Of a stretch of DNA of 64,000 bases, positions 15,233 to 24,511 are shown in pieces. Every line of letters begins with the position of its first letter. Position 1 is the first letter of the stretch. The notes below the pieces were generated by a model that had not been told where the DNA came from, ran no database searches, and saw only the letters and a list, made by a program, of their open reading frames with translations. The position numbers and the translations under genes are program-made. Location: assembly GCF_006438965.1 (NCBI RefSeq), contig NZ_RCZM01000001.1, positions 1,097 through 65,096 on the forward strand, in the 5' to 3' direction. The stretch comes from Pedococcus bigeumensis (lineage in GTDB: Bacteria; Actinomycetota; Actinomycetes; Actinomycetales; Dermatophilaceae).

Positions 15233-18200
15233 TCAGGACCCGCAAACTGGGACGAACGGGCGGTCCGGCAGGTAGTTGTGCCACTCCTGCTCCGTGAGGG
15301 CGCGGCCGGCCAAGCGGCAGGCTGCCGCGACCCAGGCTCGGTGATCGAGGTTCCAGGTGAGGACCGACCCGGTCTGGCCCGCGAACACGAGCCGCGTGTC
15401 GTCCTTCGAGAACGCGGGCGCTCCCTCGTAGTCCACGGTCACCGTTCCGAGGTAGGTGCCGGTCCGTCCGTCCCACTGACTCAGCCGGTTCTCGTTGACA
15501 CTGGCGACGAGCGCTCCGTCATCGCTGAACTGACTCGTCCACCCCACCAGCCCCGCCTGAGTCGCGTTGGGCCGGGAGATCCACCTCATCGTCGTCGCGT
15601 CGAGGAGACCGACCCCGGTGGCGCCGGTGTCGACCAGGACCGCTTCCCGTCGGGGGAGGGGACCACACCCGCGATGGGAAATCCGAGCTTCGGCCATGAT
15701 CGGACGGTTCCGGCGACGTAGTCCACGATGACCTCGGGCAGGTACGCCGTGTGGAGGTCGCCGCTGGGGGCGAACAGCCCTATCTCGTGCGGGCTCGGCT
15801 CGCCCTCCTTCTTGGTGAACACCTGGAGGCGCGCGAGCCGGGACCAGGGTGCGGGCGTCGAGGACCTCCAGCCGCCCCTCGGTGGTGCCGACGAGCAGAT
15901 ACTTGCCGTCGAGCGTGAAGAAGGCGATCGCAGCGCCTTCGCTGGCTGGCGGACCTAGACGGTGCTCGGCGAGCTGCCTGCCGGTGGTGGTGTCCCAGGT
16001 GCGCACGGACGGGTCCCCAGAGGTGATGTTGAGCGTGGTGCTGTCGGGGTGCCAGGCGATGTCGAGGTAGCGCCCCTGCGCCATGGCGGGAGCCACGACC
16101 GGCCCGAGCTTTCCGGTCGCCACGTCCCGGACCCGGAACATCGGGGTGAGTGCGACGTATCCAATCTTCGTGCCATCAGGAGAGATCCTGCTCCCCGTCT
16201 CAGCCCAGCCCAGGCGATCACCTGGCTTGGAGGAGATGAACCGGCGGTCGCCGGCGAGATCCCACTCCTGGATCAGACCCGCGTAGGTGCGGGTGTACAG
16301 GGTGTTCCCGTCGGCGCTGAAGCCGGGGTCGTCGGGCGGGCCGTCCTGCGCGAGGATCTCGACGGGCTTCGTCCCTGTGATGTCCCACACGGTCAGGCGG
16401 TCCCCGCTCGCGGCCAAGCGGGTGCCGTCCGGCGCGAAGGCGAGGCCAGAGGTTCGGCCCTGACCCGACAAATAGGTCCGCGGCTTCAGGGTCGTGGCGT
16501 CCACCAGCACGGCTTCGACCCCGGCGCCGAGAGCCAGTGTCCGCCCATCCGGACTCAGCACCAAGACGTTCTCGAGCTGACGCACGCTGAGGTCCTTGCC
16601 GTGAAGGATCCGACGCGTCTTTCCGCTAGGGAGGTCCGTGACCCGGACGACCGAGTCGTCGTTGTCGTCGTCAGTGACCGTGTACAGCGTGCGACCGTCC
16701 GAGCTCACCGTGGGGGACCGGACCGTACCCAGGGGCAGCATCGCTACCGGTCGGCGAGGAGATAGGAGGTCCCAGACAACGGTCACGTTCGATCCGTTGC
16801 TGTCGAGCGGCCACATGGCGACCGCGAGCCAGCGACCGTTGGGACTGAACTGCATGTTGTGGCAGTTGATCGGGCCGAACCCGATGTTGTCGAAGACGAA
16901 GTGCCGAGCCGGGAAGCCGCCCAGCTGGACCGCGGACCTGGCTCCGGTCGGGTCCAGCAGCAGGACAGGTGGCTCGACCCCGTGTTCCACTTGGTCGTTC
17001 GCGACGGACATCGCGTAGCGCTGGCCGTCGGGGCTGGCTAGGATCGCGCCGGCGGGGAGCCTTTCCGGGAGGGACACCCGACGCAAGGTCCGGCCGTCGT
17101 ACAGCTCGAGACCCGCACCGACGGCGGCGGCAGCCGCCACCTGACCTGTGGCCGGGTTGACCGCAAGGCTCACGATCCTCCCGGCGCTGCGCGCATTGGC
17201 GACCAGCGAAGGTGCGCGGCCCAGAGTGGCGAGCAGGTTGTTGCGGGTGTCCACCGAGTCGTCCAGCGTGACGCCGGCCGCGGCGAGCAGCAGGGACCGG
17301 TCGAGGGCCTCGGACCGAAGGGCTTAGGCGCCGAGGCGTCGGCCGTCGGCCGCCAGGGCCTGCTGGTCGGCTCGGTCGGCTGCGCTCTTGGCGAGGGCCC
17401 CAGCAACGGTAGACACAGCCAGCAGGACCGCGACCGCGGCCAACCCGCAACGGAGGCGCTGGTTGGAGCGGCGCTCTGTTCGGACCTGCTCCTCGGTGGC
17501 CCGTTGTTCGACCGCGGCGAGGTCGGCCGAGGCGACAAGGAACTCCTGCTCCGCCGGTGGGAGGGACGGGTTCGATCGGTCGCGCCACTCGACTGCGCGC
17601 GCCATCCGGACACCGCGGTAAAGCTCGCTGTCCGGGCGACCCAGGTCATCCCAGCTCGTCGCCGAGACCGACAGGTGGCGCATGATCCGCAGCCCGTCGA
17701 CGTCGTCGTCCAGCCAGGACCGCAGCCGTGGCCACGCCATTGCCAAGGCCTCGTGGGCGATCTCCACAGTCTCGCCGTCGGTGCTGATCAGGCGGGCAGT
17801 CACGAGCCGCTCGATGAGCAAGCTGTGACCCTCGTCGCTGGCCACTGAGCGGCGAGGCACGCGCTGTCGGACAGGTTCGCCGACGTCGTCGGGCGCGACG
17901 AGCCGCAGCATGAGGTCGCGCAGGATCGCCTGCTGGTCGGCGGTAAGGTCGCGGAAGACGCTTTCGGCCGACTGAGAGATCGCTTCGCGGATCCCGCCCG
18001 TGGCCGCGTAACCGGCGACGGTCAGCGTCTGCCCCTCGCGTCGCTTCCAGGTCTGGCGCAGCACGTGGGACAGCAGCGGCAGGGCTGCCGGTTCGCCCTC
18101 GACCTCGCGGACCAGCAGGTCGACCAGGCCGGGCTCGAGCCGCAGTCCGGCCTGTGCTGCGGGTCCCTCGATCGCCCGCCGCAGGTCCGGCTCGGTCATC

Positions 18201-19430
18201 GCGCCGAGCAGGTACAGGCCGCGCTCGACGAGGCGCGCGAACTCCGGGTGCGTGGACAGTTCTCCGAGTCGATCCGCCCGGAGGGCGATGACCAGGACGC
18301 CGCGGCCACGGGCCCTGAAGGCGACCAGCTGGTCGAAGAACTCCGCGCGCTCGGCGGAGTCTGGATCAAGGGCGAGGGCCTCCTCGCACTGGTCGACCAC
18401 CAGCACGTCGGTGGCCCGGGGGTTCGTGGCGGCCAGTGTCGGTGGGGTGGTGGCCGGGCGAGAAGACCCTGACCCGACGACCGTCCCGTTCGAGCGCCGC
18501 TGCCACCCCCGCTCGGGCGAGCGACGACTTGCCGCAGCCGGACGGTCCCAAGACCGCGAGGACGCCGTCCTCGTCCAGGCGCCTCAGGCAGGCCGAGATG
18601 TCGGTCTGCCGTCCGAAGAACGCGGGTGCGTCATCGACGTCGTATCCGACCAGCCCGAGGTACGGGCACTGTGTGCTCGTCGGCGGCAGCACGGTCTGGG
18701 CAGCGAGTGAGGGGTCCTGCCGCAGGATGGCCTGCTCCAGCTCGGAGACCTCCGGGCCCGGGTCGAGGCCGAGCTCGTTGACCAGGGTCGTCTTGGCGCG
18801 GTGCAGGGTCTGGAGTGCATCGCCCTGCCGGCCGGCCTGATACTGCGCGAGCGCCAGCAGGCCCCAGCGTCGCTCCCGCGTGGGTTGCTCGGCCACCATG
18901 CGCAAGGCGTCGCCGAGGACGTCCTGGTAGCGGCCCGCCCGCAGCGAAGCCTCGGCGTGGAGGTCCTCGGCATCCCGCCACAGCTCGACCAGGCGCTCAG
19001 ACTCGACGCGCCCCGGAGCCCAGTCCACCAGCTCGACGAGCGGTTCCCCCCGCCACAGTTCCAGGGCCTGTCCGATGACGTAGAGGGCGCGCTCGGGCTC
19101 GCCGTTCGCCAGCAGCTCGCGAGCCCGCGCCAGCAGGTGCTCGAAGTGCAGATGGTCGACCTCGTCCTGGTGCACGACCAACCGGTAGCCACTGGGGGAG
19201 GTCTGGATGGAGTCGGGCCCCAGCGCCTTGCCCAGCCTGACGATGCAGCCCTGGACGACCTTCAGCCACGTCTCCGGCAGGTGTTCGGCCCAGAGGGCTT
19301 CTGCAAGCGTCTCCGGGCTCAGCTCGGTCCCCGGTCGGGACGCGAGCGCCTGCAGGATGACGCGGTCGCGGGGACCGAGAGTCGTCTGACCGTCGTTGAC
19401 TTGCAGGGATCCAAGCAGCGCGATGCGCAT
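15233..19430 (-). pseudogene. decayed BTAD–STAND–TM–WD40 regulator (paralogue A)
   Basis: This is a broken copy of the two intact regulators at 20155-24366 and 24512-28693. Reading from ATG 19430, winged-helix, BTAD and Walker A (GPSGCGKSSLARAG) are in frame. A net frameshift then falls between about 18415 and 18470, possibly in the G5 run at 18418-18422. Walker B (LVVDQCEEAL) to the membrane helix continues in another frame. A TAA at 17324-17326 replaces the Glu of RRLGAEALRSEALD. The WD40 part resumes in the same frame, but a compensating pair of frameshifts brackets roughly 15640-15825, where GDLHTAYLPEVIVDYVAG reads in a third frame. The conserved C-terminus ACRLAGRALTEQEW is intact. Four lesions argue for a true pseudogene rather than sequencing error. 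Confidence 0.85.
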
Positions 19431-19436
19431 GCCTCG

Positions 19437-19489
19437 ACAGTGACCCTTGGCGGGACTCGCGTCAACGGCTCTGACACCGACCTGACACC
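19437..19489 (-). promoter_or_regulatory. promoter and SARP-like operator of regulator A
   Basis: On the minus strand: GGTGTCA repeats (19483-19489 and 19472-19478, 11 bp apart), 6 nt, TTGACG (19460-19465), 17 nt, CACTGT (19437-19442), 6 nt, ATG. The spacing equals that of the other two paralogues. The geometry implies an activator overlapping helical turns just upstream of -35 and a near-leaderless transcript. Confidence 0.65.
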
Positions 19490-19603
19490 AGTCACGCAGG
19501 CGGCTGGAACCGGTTGTCCCACAAGGCTCCCCGAGGATTGCAGCCTATCGGGCAAACCGCCTGAACTGCCCGCAGGCTGCCATCAGGGGAGGACCGCCAG
19601 CGG

Positions 19604-20107
19604 TCAGCGCTGACCGGTGCCGCTGTCAATGAGGGCGGCGCCGACAGCCCTGCCCTCGAGCGGCAGGACGTCAAAGGCGCGGACCGCCACCGTCGGCAGC
19701 AGCTCACGGCTCGTGCCGGTGGTGAGGCTGCAGTGCGGGATCCACCGTCCCGGTCGGTAGTGCCAGTGCAGGTCAGCGCCGGTGTTCGTGACAGCGGTGA
19801 CCACCTCGTGTTGCCGGGCCAGCAGGGCCGATGTCGCGGCCGGCAACAGCGCAGCGCGCCCGCGCGGGAAGAGCCCCACCGCGTCGAACCGCAGGTCCAG
19901 TGCAGGGCCGCCCGGCAGATCGTCCAGTGCTGATGCGACGGCCTCGACGTCGAAGGTGCGCAGAACGGCATACGACAGGTGCGGTACGTGGCGCCCGTGG
20001 GTGTGGCTCAACAGTGTCCCGATCCCAGTTTCTTCCAGGGCCGCCCAGAGCTGACGGATCGCCCGGTCGGTGTCCGGGTCGAAGAGCAGGCAGACCGCGA
20101 GAGCCAC
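19604..20107 (-). CDS. 2'-5' RNA ligase-like 2H phosphoesterase
   Basis: A 167-residue protein of the LigT/2H phosphoesterase superfamily. The two H-x-S motifs are present: HVPHLSYAV around residue 37 and WIPHCSLT around residue 117, in the usual arrangement. Members hydrolyse 2',3'-cyclic phosphates or ligate RNA ends; the substrate here is unknown. GTG 20107 (VALAVCLLFDPD) is the likely start, 48 bases after the stop of regulator B, on the same strand, so readthrough from B is plausible. No strong Shine-Dalgarno is seen, and the start could be slightly different. Confidence 0.7.
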   Translation of the reverse strand: MALAVCLLFDPDTDRAIRQLWAALEETGIGTLLSHTHGRHVPHLSYAVLRTFDVEAVASALDDLPGGPALDLRFDAVGLFPRGRAALLPAATSALLARQHEVVTAVTNTGADLHWHYRPGRWIPHCSLTTGTSRELLPTVAVRAFDVLPLEGRAVGAALIDSGTGQR

Positions 20108-20154
20108 ACGGGCATTGTGCTCGGCTCGGGCGGACCACGCTCCGCAACGAAGGT

Positions 20155-23100
20155 TCAGGACGCGCAGACCGGGATGTACGGGCGGTCCGGCAGGTAGTTG
20201 CGCCACTCCTGCTCGGTCAGGGCGCGCCCCGCCAGCCGGCATGCGGCGCTGACCCACGTCGTGGGGTCGAGGTCCCAGGTGAGGACGGAGCCGTGGAAGC
20301 CCGCGAACAGAAGTCGCTTGTCGTCCTTCGAGAAGGCCGGGTCGCCGCCCCACTCCGGGAGCACTGTCGCAGTGCCGAGGGCGGCGCCCGTCCGCCCGTC
20401 CCAGTAGCTCAGGTGACCCTCGTTGACGCTGGCGACGAGCGATCCGTCGTCGCTCCACTTCGTGTTGTCACCCACGAGCCCAACCTGAGCGGCGCTGGGC
20501 CGTGAGATCCATTTCATGGTGGTGGCATCGAGGAGACCGACTCCAGGGACTCCCGCGTTGACGAGCAGGCGCCTCCCGTCGGGCGAGGGGTACAGCGCCA
20601 CGACCGGGTAGCCGAGGTCCGGCATGGGACGGGCCGTCCCGGCCACGTAGTCCACGATGGCGTCCCTGATCCACACCGTGTGGAGGTCGCCGCTGGGTCT
20701 GAACGCGTCGATCGTTTGCGCGACGGGCGCACCCTTCTCCGTCTTGTATACCTGGATCGGCGCTCGCGTGGGGGCCAGGGTCCGTGCGTCGAGGACGTGC
20801 AGCCGCCCTTCGTTGGTGCCGACGAGCAGGAGCTTGCCGTCGAGGCTGAACCAGGCGATGTAGGCACCTTCCGCCGACTCGGGTGGTCCGATCGATCGTT
20901 GGGTGATCTGTCGGCCGGTGGTGCTGTCCCAGATCCCGACGACGGGGGCGCCTGAGGTGATGTTGAGGGTGGTGCCGTCTGGGTGCCAGGCGATGTCGTT
21001 CACGTTGGCCTGCGTCATCGTTGGTGCCACGACGGCGCCGAGCTTGCCGGTGGCGACGTCTCGGACGCGGAACTCGGGTCCCACTTGCGTGTAGCCGATC
21101 TTCCGCAGGTCGGGGGAGAACCTCGGAATGGGCTCGGCCCAGTCAAGGTGGTCGCCGGGCGGGGCGGCCGGGAGGAACCGCCGGTCGCCGGCGAGGTCCC
21201 ACGTCTGGACCAGGCCGGCGAAGGTCGCGGTGTAGAGCGTCTTCCCGTCGCGGCTGAACCCCGGGTCGTCGGCCTCACCCTCCTGGGCGAGGACCTCGAG
21301 GGGCTCCTCCCCGCTGAGGTCCCACACCATCAGCCGGTCTCCGCTCGCGGCCAGGTGGGTGCCGTCCGGCGAGAAGGCGAGCGCGGTGGTCTCGCCCTGT
21401 CCGGTCAGGTGGGCTCGCGGCTTCAGCGTGGCGGTATCCACCAGGACGGCCTGGTAGCCGCCCCCGACCGCAAGAGTCCGGCCGTCCGGGCTCAGGGCCA
21501 GCACGTCGTCCAGCCGGCTGACACCCAGGTCGCTTGGGACCAGGGCGCGGCGTTTCCTCCCGCCGGGCAGGTCCGTGACGAGCAGGCGTCCCCCTTGGGG
21601 CGCGAAGCCCCCGCGGTAGTCGGCCGAGAAGAGGGTGCGACCGTCCGGGCTGATCGTCGGAGCGCTGCCCTCGAGCCCGAGCTCGAGCCTGGCCACGGGC
21701 CGGCTGGGTGACTCCAGGTCCCAGACGTACGTACGGGTGGGCTCCTCCTCCTGGATCTGGATCAAGGAGGCGGTGAACCAGCGGCTGTTGGTGGAGTACC
21801 CGAGGTACGAGCGGTTGTGGGGGTATGGCGCCGCGTCCTTGGAGTGGTACAGGGGTGGGAGGCCGCCAAGCTGGACCGCGGACCTGGCTCCGGTCCGGTC
21901 CAGCAGGAGCACGGGCGGCTGACCGTCCTCGACCAGGTCGGCCAAGATCGAGATCGCGTACCCCCGACCGTCGGGCCGGGCGTAGACCGATCCGCCGACG
22001 AGCTTCTCGGGGAGGGGGACCCGGCGCAGGGTCGGTCCGTCAAAGAGCTCGAGTCCGTTGCCCTCGGGCGCCATGACCGCCACCTGGTCGGTCGCGGTGT
22101 TGACCGCCAGGCTCAGGATCCGGCCGGCACTTCGAGCGCTGCCCGCGAGTGCCGGGGCGCGGTCGAGCGTCGCGAGCAGGTTGGTCCGCGTGTCCACGGA
22201 GTCGTCCAGCGTGACCCCTGCCACGGCGAGGAGCAGGGCCCGGTCGAGCGCCTCGGAGCGCAATGCCTCGGCGCCCAGGCGACGGGCGTCTGCGGCCCGG
22301 GCCTGCTGGTCTGCCTGGTTCCGGGCAGTGAGGGCGAGGGCGCCGGCGATGATCGACACCGCGAGCAGCGCGGCCACCCCGGCGAGGCCGAGCCGCAGCC
22401 GCTGGTTGAGCCGCCGTTCGCGGTGCACCTGGGCCTCGGTCGCCCGCTGCTCCTTCTCGGCCAGCTCCGCGGAGTCGTGCAGGAAGTCGCGCTCGGTGTC
22501 GGTGAGGGTGGCCTCGGTGCGGTGGTGCCACTCCGCAGCGCGCGCCTGACGTGCCCCTCGATACAGCTCGCTGTCGGGCCGCCCCAGCTCGTCCCAGCTC
22601 TCGGCCGCGACGGAGAGGTGCCGCAGGATCCGCAGGCCGTCGACGTCCTCGTCGAGCCAGGACCTCAGCCGCGGCCACGCGACCGCGAGCGACTCGTGGG
22701 CGATCGCCACGGTGTCACCATCCGTGGCCAGCAGCCGTGCCCCGAGCAGCCGCTCGACCAGCTTCGCGTGCTCCTCGTCGCCGGCGACCGCGCGACGGGG
22801 AACCCGTACGCGAACGGGGTCGCCGGCCTCGTCGGGTGCGACCAGCCTCAGCATCAGGTCGTGGAGCATCGCCTGGTGCTCCGGGTCCAGCCCGCGGAAC
22901 ACGCCTTCGGCCGACTGGGCCACCGCCTCACGGACCCCACCTGTCGCGGCATACCCCTCTGCAGTGAGGGTGCCGCCCTCGCGGTTCCGCCAGGTCTGGC
23001 GGAGCACGTGGGAGAGCAGGGGGAGGGCGGCCGGTTCCCCGGCCACCTCGCGGACGAGCAGGTCGACCAACCCGGGTTCCAGTCGCAGCCCGGCCTGGGC

Positions 23101-24366
23101 GGCGGGGCCCTCGATGGCGTGCCGCAGGTCGGGCTCGGTCATCGGGCCCAGGAGGTAGAGACCACCCTCCACCAGCCGGGCGAAGTCCGGGTGGGGGGAC
23201 AGCTCGCCGAGCCGGTCGGCGCGCAGGGTGATCATCAGGGGGTAGCGGCGGGCGAACTCGACCAGCGCCGCGAACAACTCCTCCCGCTCCGGTGAGGTGT
23301 CGTCACCAGCCAGGGCCTCCTCGCACTGGTCGACGAGGAGCACCGTGCCCGGACGCCTGGGGACTCCGTCGAGGGCGAGGGCCGGACGCTCGCCGGGCGT
23401 GACCACGTGCACCTGTCGGCCATCGCGCTCCAGGGCTGCGGCGAGCCCCGCCCGTGCGAGCGAGGACTTGCCGGATCCGGACGGCCCCACCACCGCGAGC
23501 ACGCCGGACTCGTCGAGACGGCGCAGGCAGGCGGCGGTGACCTCCTCACGGCCGAAGAAGGCTGGGGCATCGTCGACGTCGTAGGCGACCAGACCCAGGT
23601 AGGGGCAGTCGGGTGCGCCGGCGGGGATGGCGGCCATGACGGCGAGCGAGGGGTCCTGGTTGAGGATCGCCCGCTCGAGCGTGACCAGGTCGTCCCCCGG
23701 GTCCAGCCCCAGCTCGTCGACCAGCACCCTGCGGGCCTGCTGGAGGGTCCGCAGGGCATCTGCTTGTCGGCCCCCCTGGTACTGCGCGAGGGCGAGCAGG
23801 CCCCACCGACGTTCGCGCATCGGCTCGTCGCGGACGAGGCGCAAGGCCGGTGCGATGGCCTCGCGGTGGTGCCCGCCGAGCAGCTGCGCCTCGACCAGCA
23901 GGTCCTCGGCGTCGTGCCGCAGCTCGACGAGCCGCTCGGCAGCCACCCGGCCAGGTGCCCAGTCGACCAGCTCGGCGAGCGGCTCACCACGCCAGAGGTC
24001 CAGTGCCTCCCGCAGCAGGTATGCCGCGCGGTCGGGTTCGCTGGCGAGAAGCTCGCGCGCCCTGTCGAGAAAGTGTTCGAAACGCAGGTGGTCGAGTTGG
24101 TCGCGGTGGACCTGGAGCCGGTAGCCCTGGGTCGAGGTCTCGATGGTGTCGGCGCCCAGCGCCTTGCGCAGCCGGACAACGCAGCCCTGGACGACCTTGG
24201 TCCAGGAGCTCGGGGGGTACTCGCCCCACAGCGCCTCGGCGAGGGTGTCGGCGCTGACCGGCTGGCCGTGGCGCACGGCCAGCGTCTCCAGGACCACGCG
24301 GTCCCGCAGGCCGAGCGCGGACTCCGCTCCGTCGAGTTCCAGCGGGCCGAGGATGCCGATACCCAT
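20155..24366 (-). CDS. transmembrane BTAD–STAND NTPase–WD40 regulator (paralogue B)
   Basis: A 1403-residue predicted one-component regulator. Residues 1-90 are an OmpR/PhoB-type winged helix (GILGPLELDG, LAEALWGE, VVQGCVVRLRKALG). Residues 90-245 are a BTAD helical domain (LDLWRGEPLAEL, RRWGLLALAQYQGGRQADAL, ELGLDPGDDL). CPYLGLVAYDVDDAPAFFGRE opens the STAND module, with Walker A VVGPSGSGKSS (Lys near 300), Walker B VLLVDQCEEAL (near 345) and sensor ITLRADRLGEL. A single membrane helix lies near 657-680 behind basic RRLNQRLR, so the C-terminus should be outside. About 680 residues of WD40 repeats follow (SPDGRTL, SPDGTHLAASGDRLMVWDL). The end is ACRLAGRALTEQEWRNYLPD plus a final Cys. ATG 24366 fits the shared promoter. 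Target genes are unknown; DNA binding, ATP switching and an external propeller sensor are inferred from domain order. Confidence 0.85.
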   Translation of the reverse strand: MGIGILGPLELDGAESALGLRDRVVLETLAVRHGQPVSADTLAEALWGEYPPSSWTKVVQGCVVRLRKALGADTIETSTQGYRLQVHRDQLDHLRFEHFLDRARELLASEPDRAAYLLREALDLWRGEPLAELVDWAPGRVAAERLVELRHDAEDLLVEAQLLGGHHREAIAPALRLVRDEPMRERRWGLLALAQYQGGRQADALRTLQQARRVLVDELGLDPGDDLVTLERAILNQDPSLAVMAAIPAGAPDCPYLGLVAYDVDDAPAFFGREEVTAACLRRLDESGVLAVVGPSGSGKSSLARAGLAAALERDGRQVHVVTPGERPALALDGVPRRPGTVLLVDQCEEALAGDDTSPEREELFAALVEFARRYPLMITLRADRLGELSPHPDFARLVEGGLYLLGPMTEPDLRHAIEGPAAQAGLRLEPGLVDLLVREVAGEPAALPLLSHVLRQTWRNREGGTLTAEGYAATGGVREAVAQSAEGVFRGLDPEHQAMLHDLMLRLVAPDEAGDPVRVRVPRRAVAGDEEHAKLVERLLGARLLATDGDTVAIAHESLAVAWPRLRSWLDEDVDGLRILRHLSVAAESWDELGRPDSELYRGARQARAAEWHHRTEATLTDTERDFLHDSAELAEKEQRATEAQVHRERRLNQRLRLGLAGVAALLAVSIIAGALALTARNQADQQARAADARRLGAEALRSEALDRALLLAVAGVTLDDSVDTRTNLLATLDRAPALAGSARSAGRILSLAVNTATDQVAVMAPEGNGLELFDGPTLRRVPLPEKLVGGSVYARPDGRGYAISILADLVEDGQPPVLLLDRTGARSAVQLGGLPPLYHSKDAAPYPHNRSYLGYSTNSRWFTASLIQIQEEEPTRTYVWDLESPSRPVARLELGLEGSAPTISPDGRTLFSADYRGGFAPQGGRLLVTDLPGGRKRRALVPSDLGVSRLDDVLALSPDGRTLAVGGGYQAVLVDTATLKPRAHLTGQGETTALAFSPDGTHLAASGDRLMVWDLSGEEPLEVLAQEGEADDPGFSRDGKTLYTATFAGLVQTWDLAGDRRFLPAAPPGDHLDWAEPIPRFSPDLRKIGYTQVGPEFRVRDVATGKLGAVVAPTMTQANVNDIAWHPDGTTLNITSGAPVVGIWDSTTGRQITQRSIGPPESAEGAYIAWFSLDGKLLLVGTNEGRLHVLDARTLAPTRAPIQVYKTEKGAPVAQTIDAFRPSGDLHTVWIRDAIVDYVAGTARPMPDLGYPVVALYPSPDGRRLLVNAGVPGVGLLDATTMKWISRPSAAQVGLVGDNTKWSDDGSLVASVNEGHLSYWDGRTGAALGTATVLPEWGGDPAFSKDDKRLLFAGFHGSVLTWDLDPTTWVSAACRLAGRALTEQEWRNYLPDRPYIPVCAS

Positions 24367-24373
24367 ACGTCTG

Positions 24374-24426
24374 ACGGTCGACCCTGTCGGGCTCCCGGTC
24401 AACCACCGCGTTACCGGCGTGATACC
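24374..24426 (-). promoter_or_regulatory. promoter and SARP-like operator of regulator B
   Basis: On the minus strand: GGTATCA (24420-24426) and a degenerate GGTAACG (24409-24415), 11 bp apart; 6 nt; TTGACC (24397-24402); 17 nt; GACCGT (24374-24379); 7 nt; ATG. The layout is the same as for paralogues A and C. Confidence 0.6.
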
Positions 24427-24511
24427 GCCGGAGCAGGAGTGCCGAAACCGCCCACTGCCAACGGATCTGGGCGATTGTGGCGAATCGCCCGCGCCTTGGG
24501 GTGCCGATGCG

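Noticed and set aside
19604-20458. Longer version of the 2H phosphoesterase reaching into regulator B
   Set aside because: The extra N-terminal residues overlap the well-supported end of regulator B in another frame and do not match the family.
24412-24511. N-terminal extension of regulator genes using longer open frames
   Set aside because: Longer frames run through the conserved promoter and repeats; the shorter starts fit the shared spacing.
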